Shown: positions 9,013 to 18,818 of the stretch, one piece after another
Layout of the letters: the number at the start of each line of letters is the position of its first letter
How positions within the stretch are numbered: position 1 is the first letter of the stretch
Assembly (NCBI GenBank): GCA_027064425.1
Contig: JAMOPO010000015.1
Span: forward strand, 1-64,000
Origin: Methanobacteriota archaeon
GTDB lineage: Archaea; JAADCQ01; Methanopyri; Methanopyrales; Methanopyraceae
Length of the DNA: 64,000 bases
Direction of reading: 5' to 3'
The notes under the pieces: generated by a model
Database searches by the model: none
What the model was told of the DNA's origin: nothing
What the model saw: only the letters and a program-made list of their open reading frames with translations
Position numbers and translations under genes: made by a program

Positions 9013-9717
9013 ATGAAACCGATTAAAGTATGCCCCCGCTGCGGGAAGTACACCGAGGATGACGTGTGCGAGCGCTGCGGGGCCAAGACGAAGGAGTTCC
9101 TGGACGGCCGGCGCCGCCTGGCCCTGAGCAAGCTGCTTTCCGGCATTCTAAGGCACTTTCCCGAGGAGGTGAACGTCAAGCTCGACGAGGAAGGATTCAC
9201 CGACTGCGACGTCCACGAGCTCGCCGAGCGGATCAAAAAGTACTGGAAGAACCGGGAGTACTACCAGTGGCTGACCGGCGAGCACATCATCGCCGTGGCC
9301 GAGACGTGCCCCAAGGGCCGGTTCGAGATCGACGAGAAGGGGCGCATCCGTGCCCGGTACGGTCACTCTCGGCGCCTCAACGTGCGGCCCTCCTTGCCCG
9401 AGGACCGCGAGGTGAAGACGCTGTACCACGGTACGGCCCGGGAGAACCTGCCGTCCATCCGCCGTGAGGGCATCAAGCCCATGGGACGCCGGGCCGTCCA
9501 CCTGACCGACGACGAGCGTGAGGCCCTGCACGTCGCCCTGCGGCACACGCGCGACCCGGTCATCCTCGTGGTGGACGCGGACAAGCTGCGGGAGCGCGGC
9601 CTGGTCCCGCGCAAGGCCGGGAAGCACGTGTACGTGGTCGAAGGGACCGTCCCGCCGGACTGCATCGTCCGCGTGATTCACAACCCGCGCGCCAAGCTCG
9701 GGGGTGGTCGGAGGTAG
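9013..9717 (+). CDS. kptA: RNA 2'-phosphotransferase (Tpt1/KptA) with N-terminal zinc ribbon
   Basis: A 234-residue enzyme that transfers an RNA 2'-phosphate to NAD+. Residues 7-22 form a zinc ribbon ([16 protein letters not shown]). The Tpt1 core follows: [11 protein letters not shown] with the catalytic Arg-His, then RARYGHS, then TLYHGT and RRAVHLTDD in the NAD-binding half. In archaea the substrate is uncertain because tRNA splicing does not leave a 2'-phosphate there. The ATG start is preceded by GGGGATGG. It heads the rightward run kptA - endonuclease V-like - topoisomerase V. Confidence 0.93.
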   Translation: MKPIKVCPRCGKYTEDDVCERCGAKTKEFLDGRRRLALSKLLSGILRHFPEEVNVKLDEEGFTDCDVHELAERIKKYWKNREYYQWLTGEHIIAVAETCPKGRFEIDEKGRIRARYGHSRRLNVRPSLPEDREVKTLYHGTARENLPSIRREGIKPMGRRAVHLTDDEREALHVALRHTRDPVILVVDADKLRERGLVPRKAGKHVYVVEGTVPPDCIVRVIHNPRAKLGGGRR

Positions 9718-9746
9718 AGTGGTTCGAGGCCGGGTCCCGGGAGGAA

Positions 9747-10361
9747 ATGCTCAAGATCCAGCGCCGGGTCGCCGAGCGCGTCAGGCTGGAGCCGCTCGAG
9801 GATCCGCCGGAGCGCGTGGCCGGAGTGGACGTCTCCTACCGCGGTGACCGGTACCGGGCGGCGGCGGTCGTTCTGGACGCCGAAACCTTTGAAGTGCTGG
9901 AGACGAGGACCGCCGAGGGTCGCGTCCGGGTCCCCTACGAGCCCGGATTCTTGGCCTTTCGCGAGGGGCCCGCGGCCCTAAAGGTCCTAAAAGGGCTGGA
10001 CTACGACCTCCTGCTCGTCAACGGTCACGGCATCGCTCACCCGCGCCGGGCCGGGCTGGCCTCCCACCTCGGCGTCGCCCTGGACCGGCCCACGGTGGGC
10101 GTCGCGCGCCGACCCCTCGTGGGCGAGCCCGGGGGCGAGCCCGAGCGGGTGGGAGACGCGGTCCCTCTGGTCCATCGGGGCGAGACGGTCGGTCACTTAG
10201 TTCTCACGCGAGAGGGTTGCAGGCCCGTCGTCGTGAGCCCGGGCCACCGCTGCTCGCACCGCGACGCGATCGAGTGGGTGCTCCGGCTGGTGCGAGGTAG
10301 CAAGTGGCCCGAGCCCCTCAGGTTGGCGGACCAACTGTCCAAACGCTGGAAGAGAGGGTGA
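9747..10361 (+). CDS. nfi: Endonuclease V-like protein with an altered core motif
   Basis: A 204-residue protein of the endonuclease V family, which nicks DNA or RNA near deoxyinosine/inosine. Seen: AGVDVSY with Asp28 (first metal ligand), LAFREGP with Glu73 (second ligand), GHGIAHPRRAGLASHLG, and GRPTVGVA-like DRPTVGVAR. The usual DGHG motif reads NGHG, with Asn92 from codon AAC at 10020-10022, so a metal ligand is changed. The ATG at 9747 is the first usable start; a GGGAGG lies 2 nt before it. Six bases separate it from the topoisomerase V start. Activity is uncertain because of Asn92. Confidence 0.88.
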   Translation: MLKIQRRVAERVRLEPLEDPPERVAGVDVSYRGDRYRAAAVVLDAETFEVLETRTAEGRVRVPYEPGFLAFREGPAALKVLKGLDYDLLLVNGHGIAHPRRAGLASHLGVALDRPTVGVARRPLVGEPGGEPERVGDAVPLVHRGETVGHLVLTREGCRPVVVSPGHRCSHRDAIEWVLRLVRGSKWPEPLRLADQLSKRWKRG

Positions 10362-10366
10362 GCAAC

Positions 10367-13321
10367 GTGGCGCTGGTGTACGACGCGGAGTTCGTGGGGT
10401 CCGAGCGGGAGTTTGAGGAGGAGCTGGAGACCTTCCTGAAGGGCGTCAAGGCTTACGACGGCGTGCTCACGACCCGGTACATCATGGACCGCTCGTCGGA
10501 GGCGAAGAAGGACGAGGAGCTGCTCGAGGTGCATCAGAATTTCATCCTGCTAACAGGCTCCTACGCCTGCTCGATCGACCCCACCGAGGACCGGTACCGG
10601 AACGTGATCGTCCGCGGGGTGAACTTCGACGAGCGCGTCGAGCGGCTGTCCACCGGGGGCTCCCCCGCCCGGTACGCGATCGTGTACCGTCGGGGCTGGA
10701 AGGCCATCGCCAGGGCGCTGGATGTTAATGAGGAGGAGGTTCCCGCGATCGAGGTGCGGGCGGTGAAGAGGAACCCGCTGCAGCCCGCCCTGTACCGGAT
10801 TCTAGTTCGCTACGGCCGCGTGGACCTCATGCCCATCACCGTCGACGAGGTGCCGCCCGAGATGGCGGGTGAGTTCGAGCGGCTCATCGAGCGGTACGAC
10901 GTCCCGATCGACGAGAAGGAGGAAAAGATCCTCGAGATCCTGCGGGAGGACCCCTGGACCCCGCACGACGAGATCGCCCGGAGGCTGGGCCTCTCCGTCG
11001 CGGAGGTGGAGGGGGAGAAGGACCCGGAGAGCAGCGGTATCTACAGCCTCTGGGCGCGCGTGGTCGTCAACATCGAGTACGACAAGCGGGCGGCCAAGCG
11101 GCACATCCGCCGTCGGGACTCCGTCCTGGAGGAGATGTACGAACGGTTGGAGGAGCTCTCCGAGCGCTACCTGGACCGCCGGCTGGACCGGCAGTGGATC
11201 ATCGAGCACAAGCGGGAGATCATGGAGCGCTACCTGGAGCAGCGGGTCGTGGAGTGCGCGATCAAGCTCCAGGACCAGTACGGGGTCCGAGAGGAGGTCG
11301 CCCTCTGCCTCGCCAAGGCCTTCGACGGCTCCATCTCCACGATCGCCACCACCCCGTTCCGCACCCTGAAGGACACCTGCCCGGAGATCAAGCTCGAGGA
11401 GGCCAAGTCCGTCAACCGCACGCTCGCCCGGCTCCTGGACGATTACGGGCTGGATCTCGAGGTCGCCGACGAGCTGATCGAGCACTTCGAGTCCATCGCG
11501 GGCATCCTCGGCGCGGACATCGAGGACGTCGAGCGGATGAAGGAGGAGGGAGTGATCTCGGAGGAGGCTTACGAGGCGGTTTTGGAGATTCAGGTCTCCG
11601 AGCTGGCGAAGAAGGAGGGGATCGGGCGGAAGACGGCGGAGCGCCTCATCCGGGCCTTTGGCAACCCGGAGCGGGTCCTGCAGCTGGCCCGGGAGTTCGA
11701 GATCGAGAAGCTGGCGTCGGTCGAGGGCGTGGGTGAGAAGGTCCTGCAGAGCCTCGTGCCGGGCTACGCCTCGCTCACCTCCATTCGGGGGATCGACCGG
11801 GAGCAGGCCGAGTACCTGTTGAAGAAGTACGGCGGCTACTCGAAGATCCGGGAGGCTCCGGTCGAGGAGCTGCGGAAGGACGGGCTCACGGATGCCCAAA
11901 TCCGCGAGCTCAAGGGGCTCAAGACGCTCGAGAAGATCGTCGGGTCGCTGGAGCGCGCGGACGAGCTGAAGCGCAAGTACGGGTCCGCGGCCGAGGTTCG
12001 CCGGCTCTCCGTCGAGGAGCTGCGCGAGCTCGGCTTCTCCGACGAGGAGATCGCGGAGATCAAGAACGTGCCCAAGAAGCTCCTGGAGGCGTTCGACCTG
12101 GAGACCGCCGTGGAGCTGTACGAGAAGTACGGATCCCTGAAGGAGATCGCCCGGAACGTCTCGTACGACGAGCTGCGCGAGCTCGGCGCCTCACCCAAGG
12201 CCGCCGCCGAGATCAAGGGGCCCGAGTTCAAGCTGCTGTTGAGCGTGGACGGGGTCGGGCCCAAGCTCGCCGAGCGCGTGCTGGAGGCCGTCGACTACGA
12301 CCTGGAGCGACTCGCGTCCCTCAACCCGGAGGAGCTGGCCGAGAGGGTGAAGGGGCTCGGCAGCACGCTGGCGGAGCGGATCGTGTACGCGGCCCGGGAG
12401 CGCGTGGAGCAGCGCCGGGCGGCCCGACGCGAGAAGTCTGAGGAGGAGTGGAAGGAGTGGCTGGAGGAGCGCGTCGGCAAGTCCCGGGCCCGCAGGCTCA
12501 TCGAGCACTTCGGCTCGGCCAAGAAGGTGGGTGAGGCGGTCGAGGAGAAGGCGGTAACGAAGCTCCTCGAGGTGGAGGGGATCGGAGACGCCGCCGTGGC
12601 CGAGCTGGTGCCGGGCTACAAGACCCTGCGCGAGGCCGGGCTGACCCCGGAGGAGATCGAGAAGGTGCTGCGCGAATACGAATCCGTTTCCAAGCTGCAA
12701 GAGGAGGCGACCCCGGAGGAGCTCCGCGAGCTCGGCCTCAGCGACTCCAAGATCGCCCGGCTGTTGGGCCTCAAGACCCTCGTGGACAAGGGGCTCGACG
12801 TGGACACGGCCTACAGGCTGAAGCAGCGGTTCGGCTCGGTCACCGAGGTTCGGAAGGCGCCCGTGAAAGAGCTCCGCGAGCTCGGCCTGTCCGACCGGAA
12901 GATCGCGCGGATCAAGGGCTTCCCGGAGACCATGCTCGAGGTCCGAGGGATGAGCGTCGAGAAGGCGGAGCGACTCCTGGAGCGGTTCGAGACCTGGACC
13001 AAGGTCAAGGAGGCCCCGGTGTCCGAGCTGATCAAGGTCCCGGGCGTGGGGCTGGAGCTGGCCAAAGAGATCAAGGCGCTAGAAAACCCCGCCTGGCGCT
13101 ACCTCCTCGAGGTGAAGGGGGTCAGCCCTGAGCTCGCGGATCGGCTGGTGGAGGAGTTCGGCAGCCCGTACCGGGTGCTGACGGCGAAGAAGGAGGACCT
13201 GGTGAAGGTCGAGGGCGTCGGGCCCAAGCTGGCCGAGCGAATCCGCGAGGCCGGCCGAAGGTACCGCGAGGAGCGGCGGTCGCGGCGCGAGGAGGTCAGG
13301 AAGAAGATCCGCGGCGAGTGA
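10367..13321 (+). CDS. DNA topoisomerase V (type IC) with helix-hairpin-helix repeats
   Basis: A 984-residue enzyme that relaxes DNA without ATP or metal and also has AP/dRP lyase repair activity. Counting from GTG 10367, the published active-site residues all match: Arg131, Arg144, His200, Glu215, Lys218 and nucleophile Tyr226 (SSGIYSLW). From about residue 295 to the end there is a long tandem array of helix-hairpin-helix modules, with recurring VEGVGEKV, VDGVGPKLAERV, VPGVGLELAKEI and VEGVGPKLAERI hairpins; these bind DNA and carry repair sites. The topoisomerase fold is unique to Methanopyrus. Its 3' end overlaps the convergent desulfurase gene by 26 nt. Confidence 0.98.
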   Translation: MALVYDAEFVGSEREFEEELETFLKGVKAYDGVLTTRYIMDRSSEAKKDEELLEVHQNFILLTGSYACSIDPTEDRYRNVIVRGVNFDERVERLSTGGSPARYAIVYRRGWKAIARALDVNEEEVPAIEVRAVKRNPLQPALYRILVRYGRVDLMPITVDEVPPEMAGEFERLIERYDVPIDEKEEKILEILREDPWTPHDEIARRLGLSVAEVEGEKDPESSGIYSLWARVVVNIEYDKRAAKRHIRRRDSVLEEMYERLEELSERYLDRRLDRQWIIEHKREIMERYLEQRVVECAIKLQDQYGVREEVALCLAKAFDGSISTIATTPFRTLKDTCPEIKLEEAKSVNRTLARLLDDYGLDLEVADELIEHFESIAGILGADIEDVERMKEEGVISEEAYEAVLEIQVSELAKKEGIGRKTAERLIRAFGNPERVLQLAREFEIEKLASVEGVGEKVLQSLVPGYASLTSIRGIDREQAEYLLKKYGGYSKIREAPVEELRKDGLTDAQIRELKGLKTLEKIVGSLERADELKRKYGSAAEVRRLSVEELRELGFSDEEIAEIKNVPKKLLEAFDLETAVELYEKYGSLKEIARNVSYDELRELGASPKAAAEIKGPEFKLLLSVDGVGPKLAERVLEAVDYDLERLASLNPEELAERVKGLGSTLAERIVYAARERVEQRRAARREKSEEEWKEWLEERVGKSRARRLIEHFGSAKKVGEAVEEKAVTKLLEVEGIGDAAVAELVPGYKTLREAGLTPEEIEKVLREYESVSKLQEEATPEELRELGLSDSKIARLLGLKTLVDKGLDVDTAYRLKQRFGSVTEVRKAPVKELRELGLSDRKIARIKGFPETMLEVRGMSVEKAERLLERFETWTKVKEAPVSELIKVPGVGLELAKEIKALENPAWRYLLEVKGVSPELADRLVEEFGSPYRVLTAKKEDLVKVEGVGPKLAERIREAGRRYREERRSRREEVRKKIRGE

Positions 13322-14489
13322 GCTCCTCCATCGCCCGCAGGAACTCCTCAACCTCGCTCTCATCGTTGTAGAACGCCAGCGAGGCCCGGACGCACCCGTC
13401 CAGCCCCAACCTCTCGAATACGAGCGTGGCGCAGTGCGTGCCCGTCCTGACGCAGATCCCCCGCTCTCCCAGCTCCCTCCCCACCTCCTGGTGGTCCATC
13501 CCCTCAACGATAAACGGCACGATCGTGACCCGGCGAGCCTCCGGGCACAGAATCTCCACGCCGTCCAGGTCCATCAGCCCCTCCACCACCCGGCGCGTCA
13601 ACCGGCGCACGCGGCGCTCGATACGCCTCAGCCCGACCTCCTCTAGGATCCGGACACCCTCCGCCAACCCGACCACGCCCGGGAGGTTCGGCGTGCCCGA
13701 CTCGAACACGTGCGGGAAGCCGCTCGGTACCACCTCCGTCCCTTCGACCCGGTCCGTCGAACCGCCGCCCAGCAGCCGCGGCTCCAGCTCCTCCCGCACG
13801 TCCTCCCGGACGTACAGCACGCCCGTGCCGTGCGGGCCGAGCAGCCCCTTGTGCCCCGGGGCCGCAACGAAGTGGTACCGGGAGAAGTCGTGGTCCACGG
13901 CGCCCAGCGACTGCGCGGCGTCCAGGAGCACGTAAGCACCGGCCTCCTCGGCCAGATCCAGGATCTCCTCGGCCGGCTGGAGCGACCCCAGGGCGTTGCT
14001 CTCGTGCGTGACCGCCACGACCTTCGTCCGATCATCGATCGCGGACTCCAGCCTCGACATATCCACGGTGCCCGTTTCCGGGTCGAACCCGACGATTTCC
14101 ACCTCGAACCCGAGCAGCTCCGAGAACTTCAGCCAGGGCGAGAGGTTCGAGTGGTGCTCCAGGGCCGTCGTGACGACCTTGTCGCCGGGACCCAGGTTCA
14201 GCGCGCACAGCACGGCGTGGATCGAGGTCGTCGTGTTAAAAGTGAACGACAGGCACTCCGGATCCACGCCCAGGAACGACGCCACGGTCTTCCGGGCCCG
14301 CTCGAACTCCCGGGTCGCCTCCTCCCCCGGCGGGTGCGCGCCCCGACCAACGTTCACGCCGAACTCACGCAGCGCTCGCTCCATGGCCCGGATCACGCGC
14401 TCATGCTTCAGCGAGGTGGCCGCGTTGTCGAGGTACACCCACCTCTCCTTCAGCGGGAATCCGCGCAGGATTTCCTCCAGGTCACCCAC
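13296..14489 (-). CDS. Cysteine desulfurase-like (SufS/CsdA type) PLP aminotransferase class V
   Basis: A 397-residue class V PLP enzyme. Features in order: VYLDNAATSLKHERV, FTFNTTTSIHAVLCALNL, TALEHHSNLSPW with the PLP-stacking His, LLDAAQSLGAVDHD, and PGHKGLLGPHGTGVLY with the Schiff-base lysine. Near the C-terminus, VRTGTHCA holds the Cys expected in the desulfurase active-site loop (usually RxGHHC), consistent with sulfur mobilisation for Fe-S clusters or tRNA thiolation. The start is GTG 14489, overlapping the upstream methyltransferase by 8 nt. Many methanogens do not rely on such enzymes, so a different sulfur role is possible. Confidence 0.85.
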   Translation of the reverse strand: MGDLEEILRGFPLKERWVYLDNAATSLKHERVIRAMERALREFGVNVGRGAHPPGEEATREFERARKTVASFLGVDPECLSFTFNTTTSIHAVLCALNLGPGDKVVTTALEHHSNLSPWLKFSELLGFEVEIVGFDPETGTVDMSRLESAIDDRTKVVAVTHESNALGSLQPAEEILDLAEEAGAYVLLDAAQSLGAVDHDFSRYHFVAAPGHKGLLGPHGTGVLYVREDVREELEPRLLGGGSTDRVEGTEVVPSGFPHVFESGTPNLPGVVGLAEGVRILEEVGLRRIERRVRRLTRRVVEGLMDLDGVEILCPEARRVTIVPFIVEGMDHQEVGRELGERGICVRTGTHCATLVFERLGLDGCVRASLAFYNDESEVEEFLRAMEELTRRGSSS

Positions 14490-15267
14490 GCCTGAGGAAC
14501 CCCCGGAGGAACTCTCTCACTCGCTCGGTGTTCGGTACATCCCACACGTGCCATCCGCTTTCGTAGCCGGTGATTAGGCTGAACCGCTCCGCGTCCGGAT
14601 CGAGCCGCCCGCCCTCCTTCACGATCACAGGCTCACCGCGCGCGGCATCGAGCGCGCTCTCCTTGTCCGGGTGGTAGTCCCGGTGCGACTCGGACCGGAA
14701 GACCAAGACCGCGGCCTTGTGCCGCCGCTTCACCCGGTCGAGCAGCATCCCGTGCTCCCGCATGAACTCCTCGAGATCCTCGATGAACTCCGGGGGACAG
14801 CGGGTGACGATCCTCCCCGTGCTCTCCCTGACGGAGTCCAGGCAGTGCTCGAGGAACTCCTGGACCGCCTCCAGGCTCGGTCGCTGGGAGACCCCACTCC
14901 TGATCCCCCACGGCGGGTCGGTGAGCACCTCATCGACCCTGCCTCGAAAGTCCTCGACCCCACACTCCAGCGGCAGCACGTCGCCCTCCAGCAGCTCCGC
15001 GTTCTCCGCGACGTTGTCCATCAGGGCCGCCACGTGGTCCGGGTCCGGCTCGACGCCGTAGACCGTGTAGGGACCCAAGGCGGCCGCCGCGATCGCGAAC
15101 GAGCCGCAGCCGGCCCCCGCGTCCAGGATCTCACCCTCCCAGGGTGCCCTGAGGTCCCGCACGACCTCCATGATGTACCGGGTGCTGGGGATGACGACCC
15201 GGGAGGGCCTCATCCGCAGGTGTTCCTCGAGGTAGGGAAGGGAGACGGGGACCGCTTTGGCGGGCAA
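14482..15267 (-). CDS. SAM-dependent N-methyltransferase (Trm-G10/THUMP-class catalytic domain)
   Basis: A 261-residue methyltransferase. Motif I reads LDAGAGCGSFAIAAA, motif II VYGVEPDP, and the catalytic motif IV is TDPPWGIRSG, the DPPWG form used on exocyclic or ring nitrogens of nucleic-acid bases. It lacks an N-terminal THUMP domain but resembles the catalytic half of archaeal tRNA guanosine N2-methyltransferases. The start is TTG 15267. It overlaps the downstream desulfurase by 8 nt and follows the aconitase-type gene by 13 nt, so the three probably form one leftward operon. Confidence 0.78.
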   Translation of the reverse strand: MPAKAVPVSLPYLEEHLRMRPSRVVIPSTRYIMEVVRDLRAPWEGEILDAGAGCGSFAIAAAALGPYTVYGVEPDPDHVAALMDNVAENAELLEGDVLPLECGVEDFRGRVDEVLTDPPWGIRSGVSQRPSLEAVQEFLEHCLDSVRESTGRIVTRCPPEFIEDLEEFMREHGMLLDRVKRRHKAAVLVFRSESHRDYHPDKESALDAARGEPVIVKEGGRLDPDAERFSLITGYESGWHVWDVPNTERVREFLRGFLRRG

Positions 15268-15280
15268 GGGGGAGGCCCCG

Positions 15281-16543
15281 CTACAGGTAGCGCCGCGGGT
15301 CCGTGATCTCCCCCTCGATGGCGCTCGCGGCGGCCGTGGCCGGGCTGGCCAGGTACACCTCCGACTCTCGGTGTCCCATTCGCCCCGGGAAGTTCCGGTT
15401 GGACGTGGCCAGGCACCGCTCGCCCTCGGCCAGCACCCCCATGTGCCCGCCGAGGCACGGGCCGCACGTCGGCGGGCAGATGATGGCGCCCGCCTCGTGC
15501 AGCGTCTCGATGATCCCCTCCCTCAGCGCCCGCGAGTACACCTCCCGAGACGCCGGGATCACGATCAGCCGGACGTCGTCGTGCACCTCCTCACCCTCCA
15601 GGATCTCCGCCGCCACGCGCAGGTCGTTGAGACGGCCGTTCGTGCACGAGCCGATGAACACCTGGTCGACGGCGGTCCCCTCCACCTCGTGGACGGGAAC
15701 CACGTTGTCCGGGCTCGAAGGCTTGGCCACCTGCGGGTCCAGATTCGAAACGTCGAGCCGCAGCTCCGCCTCGTACCGGGCGTCCGGGTCCGGCTGGACC
15801 GGTCGACCCTCGTCTCCGGCGCGCTTCCGGACGTACCGCAGCGTCTTCTCGTCCGGCGGTACGAGGCCCGTCTTGGCACCCATCTCGATGGCCATGTTGC
15901 ACAGGCACATCCGATCGGAAACGCTCATGTTCTCCACTACCTCGCCGTGGTACTCGATGGCCATGTAGGTCGCACCGTCCGCGCCGACCTCGCCCGTCAC
16001 CTTCAGCACCACGTCCTTGGCGTACACGCCCTCCGGCAGCTCACCCACGATCTCGACCCTGTACGTCTCCGGGACCCGGAACCAGAGCTTGCCCGTGGCG
16101 AAGACGGCCGCCATGTCCGTGGACCCGATCCCCGTGGCGAAGGCGCCCAGCGCTCCGTGCGTGCAGGTGTGCGAGTCGGCCCCCACGATCACGTCGCCGG
16201 GCCGCACGTGGCCCTTCTCCGGCAGGACCTGGTGGCACACTCCCTCTCGGACGTCGTAGAAGTGCTCGATCCCCTGCTCCCGGACGAACTCCCGCATCAT
16301 CTTGTGGTTCTCCGCCGCCTCGACCGAGTCCGCGGGCACCTGATGGTCGAACAGGACGACGATCTTGGACGGGTCCCACACGCGGTCGACCTCCATCTCC
16401 TTCAACCGCTGCACCGTGATCGGGCCGGTGATGTCGTGAACCATCGCCACGTCCACCTCGGCGACCACGATATCTCCGGCCTCCGCATCCTCCCCGGACG
16501 CCCGCGAGAGGATCTTCTCCGCCATCGTCTTGCCCTTGCTCAC
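15281..16543 (-). CDS. 3-isopropylmalate dehydratase / homoaconitase large subunit
   Basis: A 420-residue 4Fe-4S hydro-lyase large subunit. Fe-S and substrate motifs: [30 protein letters not shown], then [10 protein letters not shown] with the first cluster Cys and [15 protein letters not shown] with the other two. In methanogens two paralogues exist, one for leucine and one (homoaconitase) for the 2-oxosuberate branch of coenzyme B; the large subunit alone does not tell which. I chose GTG 16543, after GGGGGTGG; ATG 16525 is possible. An open frame continues upstream into the antisense of the RPA gene and is not coding. No small subunit is nearby. Confidence 0.9.
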   Translation of the reverse strand: MSKGKTMAEKILSRASGEDAEAGDIVVAEVDVAMVHDITGPITVQRLKEMEVDRVWDPSKIVVLFDHQVPADSVEAAENHKMMREFVREQGIEHFYDVREGVCHQVLPEKGHVRPGDVIVGADSHTCTHGALGAFATGIGSTDMAAVFATGKLWFRVPETYRVEIVGELPEGVYAKDVVLKVTGEVGADGATYMAIEYHGEVVENMSVSDRMCLCNMAIEMGAKTGLVPPDEKTLRYVRKRAGDEGRPVQPDPDARYEAELRLDVSNLDPQVAKPSSPDNVVPVHEVEGTAVDQVFIGSCTNGRLNDLRVAAEILEGEEVHDDVRLIVIPASREVYSRALREGIIETLHEAGAIICPPTCGPCLGGHMGVLAEGERCLATSNRNFPGRMGHRESEVYLASPATAAASAIEGEITDPRRYL

Positions 16544-16603
16544 GGTTCCACCCCCCTCGGCCCGGCGCCCGGGCGGGCGTTGAAAAAGCTCGGGGGGCTC
16601 GGC

Positions 16604-17884
16604 ATGTCCGACGTGGATGAGCTGATTGAAAGGCTGGCGAGAAGCACGGGACGGTCGCGTGAGGAGCTGCTCGAGAAGGTCCGTGAGCTGCAGGAAAGGT
16701 GGGGCATCTCCAAGGAAGGGGCCGTGCTCGCCCTCGCCTCCGAGCTGGGAGTGGACCTCATGGAGGCCGAGACCGGTGAAGGCGAGCTCGTCTCCCTGGA
16801 GAGAGCCATCTCGGACGGGCTCAAATCCTTCGACGCGGAGTTCGTGGTCGTGCGAGCCCCGGAGGTCGTCGAGACCCGGAGCGGCGGGCGGATGGCGACG
16901 GCGGTGATCGCCGACGAGACCCGCTCGGCCGCGCTCGTGGCCTTCGATGAGGAGGTGGAGAAGCTGCGAGAGCTCAGTGAAGGGGACGTCGTCCGTGGAG
17001 AGAACCTCCGCACGACCGCCTTCCGGAGCAGCCCCCAGATCGTGATAGACGAGGAGACGAGCCTGCGCGTGGTCGATGAGCACGAGGACCCGGACGAGCT
17101 GATCGAGCGGACCACGTCCGAGCTCAAGCACGGGGAGTACGTGCGCGTCCGAGGCGTCGTCGTCAGCGAGCCCACCGACACCGGGGAGCGCGTGCACTTC
17201 TGGCTCTCGGACGAGGAGGGGTCGGTGCGAGTGAACGCGTGGGGCGACGCGGCGGAGAGCGCGCTGGAGCTGGAGTACGGTCAGGGGGCCGTCGTGGAGG
17301 GCTGGGTCTCGACCCGCGGTGGCAACCCGGTGATCAACGTGCTCCGCACGCACGGGCGCGTGGAGCCCGCGGAGGTTCCCATCCGCCCCGCCATCAAGCG
17401 CCGGATCCGGGACCTGGAGGAGGGTGACGTGGCGGAGATCTCCGGCGTCGTCGTCGCCGTGTACGCCCGTCGACGGTACTACGAGGCCTGCCCGCGGTGC
17501 GGTCGGGCGGTCCGAGACGGTGAGTGTCCGGAGCACGGTCCCACCGAGCCCGAGCGTCGGCCGGTGCTCAACCTGGTCGTGGACGACGGGACGGGCACGG
17601 CCCGGGTAGCCTTCTTCGGCGACCTGGCGGTGGACATCGCGGGCTGCGACAGCCGGCGCGAGTTCTTCGACGCCGAGGAGGAGGAGCTTGAGGAGCGGCT
17701 GCTCGGGGAGAGCATCTCCGTGGTCGTGAGGGTGCGCGGCGAGGGGATCGTGGAGGACTACGACGCGGTGGCACTGCGAGGGCAGCTACTTGACGATGAA
17801 GATTTGAAGCGGGAGGTGTCCATGCTACTCCGAGAGCTCGAGGGGGAGGCGCGTGAAGAGGGAAGTGAGGCTGGACGAGATTGA
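16604..17884 (+). CDS. rpa: Replication protein A-like single-stranded DNA-binding protein
   Basis: A 426-residue archaeal RPA. An N-terminal helical region (residues 1-55; [15 protein letters not shown] and [18 protein letters not shown]) precedes OB-folds seen around [40 protein letters not shown] and [15 protein letters not shown]-terminal zinc finger is CPRCGRAV...CPEHGP, followed by [18 protein letters not shown]. The start is ATG 16604; TTG 16580 is in frame. It overlaps radA by 32 nt, tying ssDNA binding to recombination. The leftward aconitase-type gene is divergent 60 nt away. Confidence 0.93.
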   Translation: MSDVDELIERLARSTGRSREELLEKVRELQERWGISKEGAVLALASELGVDLMEAETGEGELVSLERAISDGLKSFDAEFVVVRAPEVVETRSGGRMATAVIADETRSAALVAFDEEVEKLRELSEGDVVRGENLRTTAFRSSPQIVIDEETSLRVVDEHEDPDELIERTTSELKHGEYVRVRGVVVSEPTDTGERVHFWLSDEEGSVRVNAWGDAAESALELEYGQGAVVEGWVSTRGGNPVINVLRTHGRVEPAEVPIRPAIKRRIRDLEEGDVAEISGVVVAVYARRRYYEACPRCGRAVRDGECPEHGPTEPERRPVLNLVVDDGTGTARVAFFGDLAVDIAGCDSRREFFDAEEEELEERLLGESISVVVRVRGEGIVEDYDAVALRGQLLDDEDLKREVSMLLRELEGEAREEGSEAGRD

Positions 17885-18818
17885 CCTGCTGCCGGAGGAC
17901 GTGATTCGGAGGCTGGAGAAAGAGGACATCCTCACCGTGGAGGACTTCGTCTACGCAGACCCGGAGTACCTCGCGGAGGTGACGGGTATGTCCGAGAAGG
18001 AGATCGAGAGCCTGCAGGACGAGCTGCGAGACACCGTGGCCGAGGCGGAGGAGGTGGAGTTCGAGACCCTGGACCAGGTGGAGCACGAGCGGGATAGGAT
18101 CACGACCGGCTCCTCCGCGCTCGACGAGATCCTGGGAGGAGGCGTCGGCTGCGGGGAGCTGACCGAGTTCGCCGGCCCGTTCGGCTCCGGCAAGACCCAG
18201 ATCGTCTTCCAGCTGTGCGTCAACGTGCAGCTGCCCGAGTCCGAGGGTGGACTGGGAGCCAAGGCCGTGTTCATCGACACGGAGAGCACGATCTCCCCGC
18301 AGCGGATCAAGCAGATGGCCCGGGCGGCCGGGCTGGACCCGGGTCAGGCGCTCCGGAACATCTTCGTCACCCGGGTCAAGTCCGTGGAGGAGCAGCTTCA
18401 GGCGGCCAAGCAGGCGTACGAGATCTGCGAGCGCGAGGACGTGGGCCTCGTGGTCGTCGACTCCCTGACCGCCCACTTCCGGGCCGAGTTCCCGAGGCTG
18501 AAGGACGTGAAGGAGCGGCAGTCCCTGCTCTCCAACCACGTGAAGGACCTCTGGAAGATCGCGACCGATCACGACGTGGCGGTCGTCTTCACGAACCAGG
18601 TCCACGTCGACGTGGAGGCCGCCACGAAGGGTAAGGGCAAGAAGTACGAGCCCGTGGGCGGCACGATCGTCGCGCACCAGGCCACGCACAGGATCATGCT
18701 GAGGCGGGCCAAGGGTGAGGTCCGCATCGCCCGCGTGATCGACTCCCCCTACCTGCCCCAGCGGGAGGCGCCTTTCAGGATCACCAACGAGGGCATTCGC
18801 GACCTCAAGACCGAGTGA
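17853..18818 (+). CDS. radA: DNA repair and recombination protein RadA
   Basis: The archaeal RecA/Rad51 recombinase, 321 residues. An N-terminal helix-hairpin-helix domain ([23 protein letters not shown]) is followed by RITTGSSALDEILGGG, Walker A GPFGSGKTQ (family form GEFGSGKTQ, so Glu to Pro), VFIDTESTISPQRI, and Walker B LVVVDSLTAHFRAEF. Then come loop L2 residues TNQVHVDVEA, with KYEPVGGTIVAHQATHRI and the polar tail. The start is GTG 17853 inside the end of rpa, in a different frame. Its stop codon lies within the C box of the guide RNA candidate that follows. Confidence 0.97.
   Translation: MKREVRLDEIDLLPEDVIRRLEKEDILTVEDFVYADPEYLAEVTGMSEKEIESLQDELRDTVAEAEEVEFETLDQVEHERDRITTGSSALDEILGGGVGCGELTEFAGPFGSGKTQIVFQLCVNVQLPESEGGLGAKAVFIDTESTISPQRIKQMARAAGLDPGQALRNIFVTRVKSVEEQLQAAKQAYEICEREDVGLVVVDSLTAHFRAEFPRLKDVKERQSLLSNHVKDLWKIATDHDVAVVFTNQVHVDVEAATKGKGKKYEPVGGTIVAHQATHRIMLRRAKGEVRIARVIDSPYLPQREAPFRITNEGIRDLKTE

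Noticed and set aside
12700-13321. Tandem similarity in the end of topoisomerase V as a DNA repeat or mobile element
   Set aside because: The similarity is at the protein level (helix-hairpin-helix modules); nucleotide identity between units is low.
15257-16603. An open plus-strand frame upstream of RPA, antisense to the aconitase-type gene
   Set aside because: The translation is Arg/His/Pro-rich shadow sequence, and the opposite strand encodes a complete enzyme.
16544-17536. An open frame extends the aconitase-type gene upstream by about 330 codons on the minus strand
   Set aside because: It is antisense to RPA, low-complexity in composition, and the conserved protein begins at GTG 16543 after a good ribosome binding site.
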